Below are positions 50,802-62,105 of a stretch of DNA of 64,000 bases, piece by piece. Position numbers and translations under genes: made by a program. Below the pieces are notes generated by a model that saw only the letters and a program-made list of their open reading frames with translations, had not been told where the DNA came from and searched no databases. Source of the stretch: Sphingomonas yantingensis (GTDB lineage Bacteria; Pseudomonadota; Alphaproteobacteria; Sphingomonadales; Sphingomonadaceae); NCBI RefSeq assembly GCF_014199325.1, contig NZ_JACIJJ010000001.1:310001-374000 (forward strand). The letters are read 5' to 3'. Numbering within the stretch: the stretch's first letter is position 1; each line of letters starts with the position of its first letter.

Positions 50802-52073
50802 ATGCGTTTTGACTGGACCGCCGCGCGGGCGGCGCGCCATAGCGGGCGGGTGATGTGGATCTTCGCGCTTCTCGCCGCCTGGATGGGCGGCGTTCCCGCG
50901 CTGGCGGGCGACCTGGCCGAGGTGCGGGTCAGCGACGAGGCGATCGTGGTGCGGCTGGACGGCAATGTCGCCGGCGCCTCCACTTTCATCCTCGATGCGC
51001 CGCGACGGATTGCGCTCGACATCGCGGGTGTCGCGCCCGGTGCGCGGGTCGAACCGGGCGGGCCGGTGGCGCGCGTGCGCCAGGGCGCGACCGAGCGGGG
51101 CGCGCGGCTCGTCTTCGATCTCGACCGTCCGGCAATCGTGCGCGAAGGGCGGTTCGATGCCGCCAGCGGCACACTGACCCTCGTCCTTCGCCGTGTCGAC
51201 GACCAGCGGTTCGCGCGCGCCGCCGCAGAGGGCCGGTTGCCGCTCGCCGGCTTCGACGGCGGTTTCGAGATGGCGCGCCGGCCCAGCATGCCGCCCGCCA
51301 ATGTCGGCTCGCGCGTCAGCCTGCCCGTCCCGGCGGCGAAGCGCGCGCCCGCGCTGCCGCGCATCTATGGCGACGACGACAGCCGTCCGCTGGTGGTGAT
51401 CGACGCGGGCCATGGCGGCAAGGACCCCGGCGCGCTGAACGACGAAGCGGGGCTGCGCGAGAAGGACGTGACGCTCAAGACCGCGCTGGCGATCAAGGAG
51501 CGGCTGCTCGACAGCGGACGCGTCCGCGTCGCGCTGACGCGCGAGGACGACCGGTTCCTCATTTTGCAGGAGCGCTATGGCATCGCGCGGCGGCTGAAGG
51601 CCGACCTGTTCATCTCGATCCACTGCGACAGCGCGGGCAACCCCGAGGCGACCGGCGCCACCGCCTATACGCTGTCCGAAGTCGCGTCCGACAAGGAAGC
51701 CGCACGGCTGGCGGCGCGCGAGAACAAGGCCGACATCATCGCCGGCCTCGATCTGGGCGATCAGGCGAGCGACATTTCCTCGCTGCTGATCGACCTGGCC
51801 CAGCGTGAGACGATGAACCGCTCGGCCAGCTTCGCACGGCTGCTGGGGCGCGAGGCCAAGCCGCTGATGCCGACCAAGGACAATTTCCATCGGATGGCGA
51901 GCCTCGTCGTGCTCAAGGCGCCGGATATGCCGTCGATCCTGTTCGAGACAGGCTATATCTCGAACGCGGGCGATGCCGAGTTCCTAGGGTCGAAGGACGG
52001 GCGCAAGAAGGTGGCCGAAAGCGTCGCGCGCGCAGCCGAGGTCTATTTCGCGCGGCGGATGGCGTCGCGCTGA
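50802..52073 (+). CDS. N-acetylmuramoyl-L-alanine amidase (AmiC-like)
   Basis: 423 residues. Signal/anchor at about residues 18-35 (MWIFALLAAWMGGVPALAG). An AMIN domain follows (about 38-135) that targets the division site, then Amidase_3 with VIDAGHGGKDPGA, SIHCDS (Zn ligands) and FETGYISN. Cleaves septal peptidoglycan for daughter-cell separation. Gene order with PBP1A is a sphingomonad hallmark. Confidence 0.92.
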   Translation: MRFDWTAARAARHSGRVMWIFALLAAWMGGVPALAGDLAEVRVSDEAIVVRLDGNVAGASTFILDAPRRIALDIAGVAPGARVEPGGPVARVRQGATERGARLVFDLDRPAIVREGRFDAASGTLTLVLRRVDDQRFARAAAEGRLPLAGFDGGFEMARRPSMPPANVGSRVSLPVPAAKRAPALPRIYGDDDSRPLVVIDAGHGGKDPGALNDEAGLREKDVTLKTALAIKERLLDSGRVRVALTREDDRFLILQERYGIARRLKADLFISIHCDSAGNPEATGATAYTLSEVASDKEAARLAARENKADIIAGLDLGDQASDISSLLIDLAQRETMNRSASFARLLGREAKPLMPTKDNFHRMASLVVLKAPDMPSILFETGYISNAGDAEFLGSKDGRKKVAESVARAAEVYFARRMASR

Positions 52074-52143
52074 AAATCGGCATCGCTCCACTCGCCGCGG
52101 CGGCATTTCCAACCGCCGCACTCTCGTCTAAACCGCGCGCCTG

Positions 52144-54690
52144 ATGGCGGAAGCGGACGCGAACTCGGTCAATTTCAGGCTCCAGCGCGGCGAGGGTGCG
52201 GGCGGGTGGTTCACCCGGTTGCGCCGTCGCTGGTGGTTCCGGCTGCTCGCCGTGCTGGCGCTGCTGGCGGGCATCGGCATGGTCGCCGGCTGGGCGCTGT
52301 TCGCGCGCGACCTGCCGAGCGTCGATGCGCTCAAGGCCTATGAGCCGCCGCTGCCTACCACGATCCGTTCGGCCGACGGCACGCCGATCCACACCTATGC
52401 GCGCGAGCGGCGGGTCGAGCTCGACTATGCCGAGTTTCCGCCGCTCCTCGTCCGCGCGTTCCTGGCGGCCGAGGACAAGACGTTCTTCGAGCATCACGGC
52501 GTCGACTTTCCGGGCTTCGCCGGCGCGGTCGTCGATTACGTCAGCAAGATGGGCACCGGCGCGCGCGCCCGCGGCGGGTCGACCATCACCCAGCAGGTTG
52601 CGAAGAACCTGCTGATCGGCAACGAATATTCGCCCTCGCGCAAGGTGCGCGAGATGATCCTTGCCTGGCGGATCGAGGATGCGCTGACCAAGCCGCAGAT
52701 TCTCGAGCTCTATCTGAACGGCATTCCGATGGGCCGCCGCGCGTTCGGCGTGCAGGCGGCGGCGCGCGCCTATTTCAACAAGGATGTGGACCAGCTCGCG
52801 CTTCAGGAAATGGCGTTCCTGGCGACGCTGCCCAAAGCGCCCGAAAGCTATGGCCGCGCAGCGAATGCCGATCGCGCGCTGGAACGGCGCAACTGGGTGT
52901 TGTCGGAGATGCTGCGCAACGGCTTCATCAACAACGCGCAGTATCAGACTGCGCGTGGCGAACCGCTGGGCCTGTCCGATCGCCAGCTGCCGACACTCCA
53001 GTCCAAGGCAGGCTATTATGTCGAGGAAGTGCGCCGCCAGCTGATCGACCGCTTCGGCGAGAAGGCGGCGGAGGGGCCGTACAGCGTCTATGACGGCGGC
53101 CTCTGGGTGCGCACCTCGCTCGACCAGAAGATCCAGGCCGACGCGACCGACGCGCTGCGCCGCGGGCTGCTCCGCTTCGATTCGGGGCGCGGCTGGTCGG
53201 GGCCGATCAAGATGCTCGACATCGCCGACGGCTGGCAGGGGCCGCTCCTTGCCAGCAACATGGCGATCGACTTCGACAACTGGCGGGTCGGGGTGGTCGT
53301 GTCGCGCGGGTCGGACAGTGCCGAGATCGGCTTTACTGACGGCACCACCGGCACGATGCCGCGCTGGGGGGCGCAGATGCCGGTGCGCGGCAAGGGCGGG
53401 ACCGCCTTCGCCGCGCTGAAGGTCGGCGACGTGATCGCCGTCGCGCCCGAGGGCGGGGAGTGGGTGCTGCGCAGTATCCCCAAGATTTCGGGCGGCATGG
53501 TGGTGGAGGACCCGCGGACCGGCCGGCTCCTCGCGCTGCAGGGCGGGTTCGACGCGAGTCTCGACAGCTTCAACCGCGCGACGCAGGCGATGCGCCAGCC
53601 TGGCTCGACGATCAAGCCGATCGTCTATGCCGCCGCGTTCGAGGCGGGGATGACCCCCGCGACGATCATCGTCGACGGCCCGTTCTGCGTCTATCAGGGT
53701 GCGCGGCTGGGGCAGAAATGCTTCCGAAACTTCGGCAATTCGCGCGGGGCGGGGCCGCATACCATTCGCTGGGGCCTCGAACAGTCGCGCAACCTGATGA
53801 CGGTGCAGGCGGCGAACCGCACCGGCATGGAAAAGGTGGTGGGGCTGATGCAGCGGATCGGCATCACCGACCAGAAATATGCGCCCTATCTCTCCTATGC
53901 GCTCGGCGCGGGCGAGACGACGGTGATGCGGATGGTCAACGCCTATTCGATCCTCGCCAACAACGGGCGCCAGCTCACCCCCAGCGTCATCGACTTCGTC
54001 CAGAACCGCAAGGGCGAGGTGATCTGGCCCGAGCGGTGGCGCGCGTGCGAGCGGTGCAACATGCCCGACTGGGACGGCAAGCCGATGCCGCGCCCGCGGA
54101 TTCGCGCGCGCCAGGTCGTCGATGCGGTCAGCGCCTATCAGATGACGCATGTGGCCGAGGGCGTGATCCAGCGCGGCACCGCGACGATCCTGCGCGACTT
54201 CGGCCGGCCGATCATGGGCAAGACCGGCACCTCGACCGGGCCAACCGACGTGTGGTTCGTCGGCGGCACGCCGCAGATGATCGCCGGCCTTTATCTTGGC
54301 TATGATCAGCCGCGCAGCCTGGGCGGCTATGCGCAGGGCGGCACGGTGGCGGCGCCGATCTTCAAGGCGTTTGCGACGAAGGCGTGGGAGGGGATGGAAG
54401 TGCTGCCCTTCCGCGCGCCGCCGGGCACGCGGATGGTGCGCATCGATCGCGCCTCCGGCCGACCGGTGACGGGCGCCTGGCCGACCGACGACCCCAAGGC
54501 GGCCGTCATCTGGGAAGCGTTCAAGCCCGAGAGCGAACCCACCCGCCAGCGCCGCAACCGCGAGGCCGAAGCACAGGCAAAGGCCGAAGCCGCCGCCAAG
54601 GCAAAGGCCGCCGCTGCTGCCGCACGCCGCGAACAGCAGCAACGCCCGTCCGACAGCGATTTCTTGCAAAGGGAGGGCGGGATTTACTAA
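52144..54690 (+). CDS. mrcA: Penicillin-binding protein 1A
   Basis: 848 residues. One transmembrane helix (about 30-55). Glycosyltransferase domain with [16 protein letters not shown] (catalytic Glu) and [16 protein letters not shown]-like domain around residues 350-420. Transpeptidase with [14 protein letters not shown] (SxxK), then [15 protein letters not shown] (KTG). The C-terminus is Ala/Lys-rich. Builds and crosslinks peptidoglycan during elongation. Confidence 0.95.
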   Translation: MAEADANSVNFRLQRGEGAGGWFTRLRRRWWFRLLAVLALLAGIGMVAGWALFARDLPSVDALKAYEPPLPTTIRSADGTPIHTYARERRVELDYAEFPPLLVRAFLAAEDKTFFEHHGVDFPGFAGAVVDYVSKMGTGARARGGSTITQQVAKNLLIGNEYSPSRKVREMILAWRIEDALTKPQILELYLNGIPMGRRAFGVQAAARAYFNKDVDQLALQEMAFLATLPKAPESYGRAANADRALERRNWVLSEMLRNGFINNAQYQTARGEPLGLSDRQLPTLQSKAGYYVEEVRRQLIDRFGEKAAEGPYSVYDGGLWVRTSLDQKIQADATDALRRGLLRFDSGRGWSGPIKMLDIADGWQGPLLASNMAIDFDNWRVGVVVSRGSDSAEIGFTDGTTGTMPRWGAQMPVRGKGGTAFAALKVGDVIAVAPEGGEWVLRSIPKISGGMVVEDPRTGRLLALQGGFDASLDSFNRATQAMRQPGSTIKPIVYAAAFEAGMTPATIIVDGPFCVYQGARLGQKCFRNFGNSRGAGPHTIRWGLEQSRNLMTVQAANRTGMEKVVGLMQRIGITDQKYAPYLSYALGAGETTVMRMVNAYSILANNGRQLTPSVIDFVQNRKGEVIWPERWRACERCNMPDWDGKPMPRPRIRARQVVDAVSAYQMTHVAEGVIQRGTATILRDFGRPIMGKTGTSTGPTDVWFVGGTPQMIAGLYLGYDQPRSLGGYAQGGTVAAPIFKAFATKAWEGMEVLPFRAPPGTRMVRIDRASGRPVTGAWPTDDPKAAVIWEAFKPESEPTRQRRNREAEAQAKAEAAAKAKAAAAAARREQQQRPSDSDFLQREGGIY

Positions 54691-54708
54691 CGCGGTCCCG
54701 ACCCCCTT

Positions 54709-54788
54709 CGTCATCTCGGCGAGAGGCCGGGATCGCCCGGTTGGCGGGCGCAGGATCGCCAGCGATTCCAGCCTTCGCTGGAATGACG
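54709..54788. repeat. Dispersed intergenic repeat
   Basis: CGTCATCTCGGCGAG...GCCTTCGCTGGAATGACG: outer ends form GTCAT/ATGAC arms with a GCGA(A)GG core. Same family as the element at 56870-56954. Confidence 0.6.
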
Positions 54789-54809
54789 TTCAGAGAATTG
54801 GAGTTTCCC

Positions 54810-55937
54810 ATGCGCGCCGAAGCGCAGGCCTATGCCGACCAGATCAACGACGCGCTCGCGCTCTTACGCCGCTTTCTCGATTGGGATCGTGCGCTGCGCC
54901 GGCTCGACGAGCTCAATGCGCGCGTCGAGGACCCGACCTTGTGGGACAATCCGCGCGCCGCGCAGGAAGTGATGCGCGAGCGCCAGCGGCTCGACACCGC
55001 GATCGGCGCGACGCGGGCGATCGAGCGTGAACTGAGCGACACCGCCGAACTGATCGACATGGCCGATGCCGAGGGCGATGCCGAGATGGCCGAGGAGGGC
55101 GTCGCGGGCCTCAGGGCACTCGCCGCGCGCGCCGAGGAAGACAAGATCAAGGCGCTCTTGGCGGGCGAAGCCGACGCAAACGACGCCTATCTGGAAGTGC
55201 ACGCTGGTGCCGGCGGCACCGAGAGCCAGGACTGGGCCGAGATGCTCCAGCGCATGTACGCGCGATGGGCCGAGCGAAAGGGCATGAAGGTCGAGATCGT
55301 CGACTATCATGCCGGCGATCAGGCGGGGATCAAGTCGGCGACGCTGCTGCTCAAGGGCGAGAACGCCTATGGCTATGCCAAGACCGAGAGCGGCGTGCAC
55401 CGACTCGTCCGCATCAGTCCCTATGACAGCTCGGCGCGGCGGCACACCAGCTTCTCGTCGGTGTGGGTCTATCCGGTGATCGACGATTCGATCGACATCG
55501 AGATCAACGAAAGCGACCTCAAGATCGACACCTATCGCGCGTCGGGTGCGGGCGGACAGCACGTCAACACCACCGATTCGGCGGTCCGCATCACCCACGT
55601 GCCCTCGGGCATCATCGTCGCCAGCCAGAACGACCGTTCTCAGCACAAGAACCGTGCGACCGCGATGGGGATGCTGCGCGCCCGCCTCTACGAAGCCGAG
55701 CTTCAGAAGCGCGAGGCGGCGGCGATGAGCGACTACTCGGCCAAGACCGAGATCGGTTGGGGCCACCAGATCCGCTCCTACGTCCTCCAGCCCTATCAGC
55801 TGGTCAAGGATCTGCGCACCGGCGTGACTTCGACCGCGCCGTCGGACGTGCTAGACGGGGCGCTCGACCCGTTCATGGCCGCCGCGCTGTCGCAGCGCGT
55901 GACCGGTGAAAAGGTCGAGGTGGAGGACGTCGATTGA
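54810..55937 (+). CDS. prfB: Peptide chain release factor 2
   Basis: 375 residues, GGAG 6 bases before ATG 54810. GGQ motif in [18 protein letters not shown], and the tripeptide-like region [20 protein letters not shown] is the RF2-type (SPF-like) recognition zone for UGA. The frame is continuous from start to stop, so the programmed +1 frameshift known from E. coli prfB is absent. Overlaps the next start (TTGA). Confidence 0.95.
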   Translation: MRAEAQAYADQINDALALLRRFLDWDRALRRLDELNARVEDPTLWDNPRAAQEVMRERQRLDTAIGATRAIERELSDTAELIDMADAEGDAEMAEEGVAGLRALAARAEEDKIKALLAGEADANDAYLEVHAGAGGTESQDWAEMLQRMYARWAERKGMKVEIVDYHAGDQAGIKSATLLLKGENAYGYAKTESGVHRLVRISPYDSSARRHTSFSSVWVYPVIDDSIDIEINESDLKIDTYRASGAGGQHVNTTDSAVRITHVPSGIIVASQNDRSQHKNRATAMGMLRARLYEAELQKREAAAMSDYSAKTEIGWGHQIRSYVLQPYQLVKDLRTGVTSTAPSDVLDGALDPFMAAALSQRVTGEKVEVEDVD

Positions 55938-56731
55938 GCAAGCGGGGGGCGCCGATGCTGACATGGCTGGCACCGGCGCTCGCGCTGGCGGCAACGGCGT
56001 GCGAGGCGCCGGTGAAGGCCCCCGCGGCGAACAGGACCGAGGAAAAAGTCGAGGGCCGCTTCCCCGCCGCCGACCGCCCCGTCGCGACGATCGTCTCCGC
56101 CCGCTGGTCGACCGAGGAAGCGCGCGACCGCGTCAAGGAAGGCGCGACCGTCATGGACAAGGCGGGGATCAAGCCCGGCATGACCGTCGCCGACATTGGC
56201 GCGGGCGAGGGGTATTACACCATTCGCCTCGCGGCGCGGGTGGGTGAGGACGGCCGCGTGCTGGCCGAGGACATCGTGCCAGAGGTTCGCGACGGCTTGG
56301 CCCAGCGCGTGGCGCGCGAGCGACTGGACAATGTCAGCGTGCGGCTGGGCCTGCCCGAGGATCCGCGGCTGCCCGAGAACAGCTTCGACCGGATCCTGAT
56401 GGTGCACATGTACCACGAGATCGCCGAGCCGTACGAGTTCCTGTGGCGGATGCGCCCGTCGCTGCGACCCGGCGGCGAGGTGATCGTCGTCGATGCCAAT
56501 CGCGCGACCGAGAATCACGGGACGCCCCCCGCGCTCCTCGAATGCGAGTTCGCCGCGGTCGGCTACAAGCTCGTCCGGCGTGAGGAGATGCCGAGCGCAG
56601 GCGGCTATGTCGCCGCCTTCCGCGCGGAGGGCGATCGCCCCAAGCCCGAGACGATCCGCGCCTGCCGTATCGACCGGGCGGATGGCCCCGCGATGCCACA
56701 GCCCCGCGCGACGGGCGACATGCCGGACTGA
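55934..56731 (+). CDS. Secreted class I SAM-dependent methyltransferase
   Basis: 265 residues from TTG 55934 (TTGA overlap with prfB); ATG 55955 is an alternative. Signal/lipobox-like N-terminus ([11 protein letters not shown]). Rossmann methyltransferase with [19 protein letters not shown] (SAM loop) and [16 protein letters not shown]. Such exported methyltransferase-like proteins are widespread in sphingomonads; substrate unknown and periplasmic SAM supply is puzzling. Confidence 0.75.
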   Translation: MSKRGAPMLTWLAPALALAATACEAPVKAPAANRTEEKVEGRFPAADRPVATIVSARWSTEEARDRVKEGATVMDKAGIKPGMTVADIGAGEGYYTIRLAARVGEDGRVLAEDIVPEVRDGLAQRVARERLDNVSVRLGLPEDPRLPENSFDRILMVHMYHEIAEPYEFLWRMRPSLRPGGEVIVVDANRATENHGTPPALLECEFAAVGYKLVRREEMPSAGGYVAAFRAEGDRPKPETIRACRIDRADGPAMPQPRATGDMPD

Positions 56732-57035
56732 CCCTTCTCCCCTCCCTGGAAGGGATGGGCTGGGGTGGGTAGGGCCGTGAGGCTCTTACGCGGCCGACAA
56801 CCGGCCGACCCACCCCCGACCCCTCCCCTTGTGAGGGGGGGATACGGCCGCCCCCTCCCTGGCCCCCCTCCGTCACCCCAGCGAAGGCTGGGGTCTCTTT
56901 GTGGCCGCGCGCTCCTGTTGCCGGCAGCGATCCCGGCTTTCGCTGGGATGACGGGATAAGGCGGAATCACGCAGGATGGTTGCCCCGTTCACGACCCGCG
57001 GCCATGCTCAGGTCTCGACAAAGGGGGATGGGTTG
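56732..57035. repeat. Intergenic repeat cluster
   Basis: No gene. Two elements. A large inverted repeat built on CTCCC...GGGCTGGGGTGGGT and ACCCACCCCCGACCCCTCCC (56,747-56,838). Then a GTCACCCCAGCGAAGGCTGG / GCTTTCGCTGGGATGAC pair (56,874-56,953). Both are common mobile-type hairpins in this lineage. Confidence 0.7.
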
Positions 57036-59438
57036 ATGCGGCACGCTTTCTGGGCGGCGACGGCGGTGATGGCGGTGGCGAGCGGCGCGCAGGCGCAGAC
57101 GCGTGCCGACGCGCCGATGCTGGCGATCAAGGCCGACCCTGCCGATGCGCGCGTACTCGTCACGCTGCCGCCGCCCGATGCGCAGGGCATTGCCGGCCGC
57201 TTCATCCATGTCGCCGCGCTGCGCAGCGGGCTCGGCTCGGCCGAGATCGCGCTCGACCGGGGACAGGTGGGGCCGGAGCAGATCGTCGCCTTTCGCCGTT
57301 ACGGCAAGAAGGTCGCCGTTACCTTCGAGAACACCCGCTTCCGCGCCACCGGCGATGCGGGCACCGAGCGCGGCGCGCGGGAGAGTTTCGCGTTCAGCAT
57401 CGCGGCGATGCTGGATATCGTCTCGACCGGGGCGGACGGATCGCTGACGGTCGACCTGTCGCCGTTCCTGACGCGCGATATCCTCAATATCGCCGATACG
57501 CTGAACGGGAGCGGGTCGGGCGCCGACCTCGCCATCGGGGGCCGCGCGGGCAAGGGGTTCAAGCTGGCGGGGGACCTTAGCGCGGTCGACCTCGGCTCGA
57601 TCAAGGCGTTCCCCGACAATGTCGAGATCGACGCGGTGCAGACCTACACGTCCGACACGCCGGGGCGCGAAGTGTCGTCGATCGCACCCGAACCGCGCCA
57701 GGCGAGCTTCGTCGTGCATCACAGCTTCGTCCGCCTGCCGCCGCCGGGCTTCGCGCCGCGTCGGCTCGACATCCGATCGGGCGCGTTCGGGACGAGCTAT
57801 TACGATTATGGCAGCCCGCTCGGCTCGCCGGTGCTGCAACAGCTCGCCAACCGGTTTCGGCTGGAAAAGGTCGATCCCACAGCGCCGCGGTCGCGCGTGA
57901 AGAAACCGATCGTCTTCTATATCGATCCGGCCGCGCCGGAACCGATCCGCACCGCGCTGATGGAGGGCGTCAATTACTGGCGCGACGCGTTCGAGGCGGC
58001 GGGGCTGATCGACGCGTTCCGCGCGGAGATCCTGCCGCCGGGCGCCGATCCGATGGACGTGCGCTACAATATGGTCAACTGGTCGAACCGGCTGACGCGC
58101 GGCTGGTCGTACGGCGGCGGCATCACCGATCCGCGCACGGGCGAAATCATCAAGGGCAATGTCGTCATCGGTGCGCTGCGCGTCCGGCAGGACATGGTGA
58201 TCTTCGAGGGGCTGGTGGGGACCGCCGGCAACGACAGCGGCGGGGGGCAGGACCCGGTGAAAGCGTCGCTCGACCGCATCCGGCAGCTGGGCGCGCACGA
58301 GGTCGGCCACGCGCTTGGCTTCGCGCACAATTTCGCCGCGAGCACGCAGGATCGCGCGTCGGTGATGGACTATCCCGGGCCGCGGGTGAAGGTGACGGAC
58401 GGCGCGCTCGACCTGTCGGACGCCTATGCGCCCGGCATCGGCGCGTGGGACCGGTTCGCGGTCGACTGGCTCTATGGCGCGACCGATGATGCGGGCGGGA
58501 TCGCGCGGGCGGCGGCCGCACAGGGGCTGCGCTATGCCACCGACACCGACGGGCGCTCGGCCGATGCGCCCAATCCCTATGGCAGCATGTGGGACGACGG
58601 GGGGGACCCGCTCGCGCATCTGGCGCACCAGCTGGAGGTGCGGCGCATCGCGCTGTCGCGGTTCGGGCCGCAGGTGCTGCGCGCCGGGGAGCCGCTGTCG
58701 GACCTTCGGCGCAAGTTCGTGCCGGTCTGGCTGTTCCACCGCTATGCCGTCGATGCCGCGGGCAAGCTGATCGGCGGGATCGACACGCGCTATGCGCTGG
58801 CGGGGGATGGAGGGCCGGTGCCGACGCCGGTGGCGGCGGCGACGCAGCTGGCCGCGATCGACGCGCTGGTGGGGACGCTGTCGGCAGAGACGCTGACGGT
58901 GCCCGCGGGCCTCGTCCTGCCGCTGTCGTCGGCGACCAACGTGACGGGCGACCCGCAATATAATCAGGAAGTGCTGCGCACCGCCGCCGGCCCCGCCTTC
59001 GACCCGCTGGTCGCCGCCGATGTCGCGGCGCAGGTGCCGCTCGACAGCCTGCTCGCCCCCGCGCGCCTCGCCCGGCTGGTCGAGCAGCATCGCCGCGAGC
59101 CGTCGCTGCCGGGGATCGAGTCGGTGCTGGGTCGCCTCGACGCCCGCGTGCTGACGCCGGGCAGCGATCCGGTCGCCCGCCGCATCGCGTGGCGCGCGGC
59201 GATGACGATGGCCGCGACCGCGCGCGATCCCGCGACTTCGCCCGAGGTGGCGGCGGCGCTCGGCGATCGCCTGTCCCGGCTGGCGGCGCGGTCAGGGAAG
59301 GGCGATGCCTGGTCGCGGCATCTGGCCGGCGTGCTCGGCGACGAGGAGCGGCTGAAGGCGGAGTTGGCAAAGCGGCAGGCCAAGCCGACGATCCCGCCGG
59401 GGATGCCGATCGAGAGCGAGTGGTTCGGGAGCGAATGA
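57036..59438 (+). CDS. Zinc metalloprotease, DUF5117/DUF4953 type
   Basis: 800 residues; ATG 57036 begins a clear signal peptide (WAATAVMAVASGAQAQ). HEVGHALGFAHNF is the metzincin-like HExxHxxxxxH zinc site near residue 425, followed by SVMDYPGPRVKV, the Met-turn. Large N-terminal beta domain (DUF5117) and C-terminal helical DUF4953. Extracellular or periplasmic protease common in Sphingomonadales and Bacteroidetes; substrate unknown. Confidence 0.85.
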   Translation: MRHAFWAATAVMAVASGAQAQTRADAPMLAIKADPADARVLVTLPPPDAQGIAGRFIHVAALRSGLGSAEIALDRGQVGPEQIVAFRRYGKKVAVTFENTRFRATGDAGTERGARESFAFSIAAMLDIVSTGADGSLTVDLSPFLTRDILNIADTLNGSGSGADLAIGGRAGKGFKLAGDLSAVDLGSIKAFPDNVEIDAVQTYTSDTPGREVSSIAPEPRQASFVVHHSFVRLPPPGFAPRRLDIRSGAFGTSYYDYGSPLGSPVLQQLANRFRLEKVDPTAPRSRVKKPIVFYIDPAAPEPIRTALMEGVNYWRDAFEAAGLIDAFRAEILPPGADPMDVRYNMVNWSNRLTRGWSYGGGITDPRTGEIIKGNVVIGALRVRQDMVIFEGLVGTAGNDSGGGQDPVKASLDRIRQLGAHEVGHALGFAHNFAASTQDRASVMDYPGPRVKVTDGALDLSDAYAPGIGAWDRFAVDWLYGATDDAGGIARAAAAQGLRYATDTDGRSADAPNPYGSMWDDGGDPLAHLAHQLEVRRIALSRFGPQVLRAGEPLSDLRRKFVPVWLFHRYAVDAAGKLIGGIDTRYALAGDGGPVPTPVAAATQLAAIDALVGTLSAETLTVPAGLVLPLSSATNVTGDPQYNQEVLRTAAGPAFDPLVAADVAAQVPLDSLLAPARLARLVEQHRREPSLPGIESVLGRLDARVLTPGSDPVARRIAWRAAMTMAATARDPATSPEVAAALGDRLSRLAARSGKGDAWSRHLAGVLGDEERLKAELAKRQAKPTIPPGMPIESEWFGSE

Positions 59439-59953
59439 GGGTGTTGCTGCTTGGCAGTGGCCGCTCGGTTCTGAGGGGTGCTGGAGAACTTTTGGCGATT
59501 TGCGTGTCGTCGCTCTCGGCATCGCCCGTCTATTCGACGGTCGATGCGGCTTCGGACGGGCAGCAGATGCTACCGAACGTTCAGGCGCCCCCTCCTGTGA
59601 CCCTAAGGGCGCCGCCGGTGGATCGGACTGCATATCGTCTTCCTGGCAGCGAATGGCTGATAGGCCTGCCGGCGGATCGGGTTACGGTGGCGCTGGCGCA
59701 AGGTTTGCAGATCAAGGAATTGAATTCGGCCACCCTACAAAGCGACGGATCGATCGAGGTTATCACCGATCGGTGCTACGTTCTGATTGAAACGTCGCGG
59801 ATGACGGCGGATGGACTGAACGTGATCGAGCACCTGGCGCCAGTGGTCTCGCATGTCGCCGGTCTGACGCGGGATTGGAAGGCGTTGAGCGAGGCAGAAG
59901 CGGAAGCGTGTGGTGTCTCCCTTCAAGCGGCGTCCGGCCGAAATCGTCAGTGA
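59435..59953 (+). CDS. Hypothetical protein, 172 aa
   Basis: ATG overlaps the metalloprotease stop (ATGA). N-terminal hydrophobic stretch to about residue 30. The mature part is strand-rich (YRLPGSEWLIGLPADRVTVA, SIEVITDRCYVLIETSRM). Lower GC. No family recognised. May be exported with the protease. Confidence 0.5.
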   Translation: MRVLLLGSGRSVLRGAGELLAICVSSLSASPVYSTVDAASDGQQMLPNVQAPPPVTLRAPPVDRTAYRLPGSEWLIGLPADRVTVALAQGLQIKELNSATLQSDGSIEVITDRCYVLIETSRMTADGLNVIEHLAPVVSHVAGLTRDWKALSEAEAEACGVSLQAASGRNRQ

Positions 59954-59978
59954 GAACTGCTGCATAACAGGCGCGAGG

Positions 59979-60842
59979 TTATGTTTGTGAGACGCACAAC
60001 GCCTCCCGCATCGCCGCATAGCTTCCCGACGCCGCCGCTCTTCCCCCCGCTGCATCCACCATGATCGCCACCCGCCGCCGTCGGTCGAACCCGGCAAGCT
60101 CGGCCATCGCCACCCCCGGCCCGGCGAAGCAGCGCGGCATCACCGTGATGCCGAGGCCCGCGCGGACATGCGCCAGCGCCCATTCGTCGTTGGTGGTGCG
60201 CGCCGCGAAGAACGGCCGCACCCCGCGGTCGGTGAAGTGGCGGCTGACGGCGGCGAGCGCTTCGCAGTGGCGGCGGACCAGCATCGTCTCGCCGGCGATC
60301 TCCTCCGCCGTCACGCGGTCGCGGCCGGCGAGCCGGTGGGTCGAGGCCATGGCGACGGCATAGCCTTCCTCGAAGAGCAATTCGCCGGTGAAGTCACCCT
60401 CGGCCGGCGCAACCACGGCGTCGAGGCGGCGGCGGTCGAGGCGGGCGATGAGGTCGCGGCGCGTCCCCTCGACCAGTTCGAGCCGCTCGTCGGGCGCGGC
60501 AACGCGCGCGGCGGCGACCGCGCGTTCGACCATCGCGGCGGGGATCGACGGCGCGATGCCGATGCGGATCAGGCGCGCGGGAGCGGTGTCGGCACCCGCC
60601 CGCTCGACCTCGGCGAACTCGGCCTCGATCCGGCGGGCATGGGCGAGCAGGCGCGTGCCGGCAAGCGTCAGCTCGACCCGGCGGCTGTCCCGCTCGAACA
60701 CCGGTGCGCCGACCAGCCGCTCCAGCTTGGCGATGCCCGACGACAGCGTCGGCTGCGACACGCCGGCGGCGCGGGCGGCGCGGGAGAAGTTGCCGTGATC
60801 GACCACCCCCAGGAAATAGCGCAGCAGATAGCGGTCGATCAT
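59979..60842 (-). CDS. LysR-family transcriptional regulator
   Basis: 287 residues. LysR HTH: YFLGVVDHGNFSRAARAAGV, then SQPTLSSGIAKLERLVGAPV. The effector-binding domain follows. Divergent from the acyl-CoA dehydrogenase gene by 93 bases, so it probably controls the leucine-degradation operon, taking the place of the MerR-type LiuR known from other genera. Confidence 0.85.
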   Translation of the reverse strand: MIDRYLLRYFLGVVDHGNFSRAARAAGVSQPTLSSGIAKLERLVGAPVFERDSRRVELTLAGTRLLAHARRIEAEFAEVERAGADTAPARLIRIGIAPSIPAAMVERAVAAARVAAPDERLELVEGTRRDLIARLDRRRLDAVVAPAEGDFTGELLFEEGYAVAMASTHRLAGRDRVTAEEIAGETMLVRRHCEALAAVSRHFTDRGVRPFFAARTTNDEWALAHVRAGLGITVMPRCFAGPGVAMAELAGFDRRRRVAIMVDAAGGRAAASGSYAAMREALCVSQT

Positions 60843-60935
60843 AGACCCCGTCTATCGCCCGATTCCGCCGGCATCAATTTCCCTCGGGAGCCGGGACGGG
60901 GTAGAAGAGCCGCAAAATAGCTGACTGGAGAGGGC

Positions 60936-62105
60936 ATGACCCCCGATTTCGACTTCGCGCTGGGTGAAAGCGCCGACATGATCCGCGACGTGACGCAGCG
61001 GTTCGCCAGCGAGCGCGTCGCGCCGCTCGCCGCGCGCATCGACGCTGACGACTGGTTTCCGCGCGAGGAACTGTGGGCGGCGATGGGTGAGCTCGGCCTG
61101 CACGGCATTACGGTGGCGGAGGCGGACGGCGGGCTCGGCCTCGGCTATCTCGAACACGTCATCGCGTGCGAGGAAGTGGCGCGGGCCTCGGCCTCGATCG
61201 GGCTTTCTTATGGCGCGCATTCGAACCTGTGCGTCAACCAGATCGCGCGCTGGGCTAATGCCGAGCAGAAGGCGAAGTACCTGCCCAAGCTGATCTCCGG
61301 CGAGCATGTCGGCAGCCTCGCCATGTCGGAGGCGAGCGCGGGCTCGGACGTCGTCTCGATGAAGCTGCGCGCGACCCCGGTCGAGGGCGGGTGGAAGCTC
61401 AACGGCACCAAGTTCTGGATCACCAACGCCGCCTATGCCGACGTGCTCGTCGTCTATGCCAAGACGGGCGAGGGCAGTCGCGGGATCACGACGTTCCTGA
61501 TCGAAAAGGACATGCCCGGCTTCTCGATCGGGCAGAAGATCGACAAGATGGGGATGCGCGGTTCGCCGACCGCCGAGCTCGTGTTCGACGACTGCTTCGT
61601 GCCCGCCGAAAACGTGATGGGGCCGGAGAATGGCGGCGTCGGCGTGCTGATGAGCGGCCTCGACTATGAGCGCACGGTGCTCGCCGGCATCCAGCTCGGG
61701 ATCATGCAGGCGTGCCTCGACGTGGTCGTGCCGTATCTTCGTGAGCGCAAGCAGTTTGGGCAAGCGATCGGCAGCTTCCAGCTGATGCAGGCCAAGATCG
61801 CCGACATGTACGTCGCGCTCAATTCGGCGCGAGCGTATGTTTATGCCGTGGCGCGGAGCTGTGACGCGGGGCGCACCACCCGGTTCGATGCGGCGGGCGC
61901 GATCCTGCTGGCCAGTGAGAACGCGTTCAAGGTGGCGGGCGAGGCGGTGCAGGCGCTGGGCGGCGCCGGCTATACGAAGGACTGGCCGGTCGAGCGGTTC
62001 CTGCGCGATGCCAAGCTGCTCGACATCGGCGCGGGGACCAACGAGATCCGCCGGATGCTGATCGGCCGCGAACTGATCGGCGCGGCCGAGCGGGTGGCGC
62101 AGTGA
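60936..62105 (+). CDS. liuA: Isovaleryl-CoA dehydrogenase
   Basis: 389 residues. Acyl-CoA dehydrogenase signatures: [20 protein letters not shown] (FAD site), [17 protein letters not shown], and [40 protein letters not shown] places the catalytic region of the IVD subgroup. First step after transamination in leucine breakdown. Followed with four-base overlap by carboxylase subunits, confirming the pathway. Confidence 0.92.
   Translation: MTPDFDFALGESADMIRDVTQRFASERVAPLAARIDADDWFPREELWAAMGELGLHGITVAEADGGLGLGYLEHVIACEEVARASASIGLSYGAHSNLCVNQIARWANAEQKAKYLPKLISGEHVGSLAMSEASAGSDVVSMKLRATPVEGGWKLNGTKFWITNAAYADVLVVYAKTGEGSRGITTFLIEKDMPGFSIGQKIDKMGMRGSPTAELVFDDCFVPAENVMGPENGGVGVLMSGLDYERTVLAGIQLGIMQACLDVVVPYLRERKQFGQAIGSFQLMQAKIADMYVALNSARAYVYAVARSCDAGRTTRFDAAGAILLASENAFKVAGEAVQALGGAGYTKDWPVERFLRDAKLLDIGAGTNEIRRMLIGRELIGAAERVAQ

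Noticed and set aside
54810..55937. Programmed frameshift in prfB
   Set aside because: The gene is open in one frame throughout, with no in-frame early UGA.
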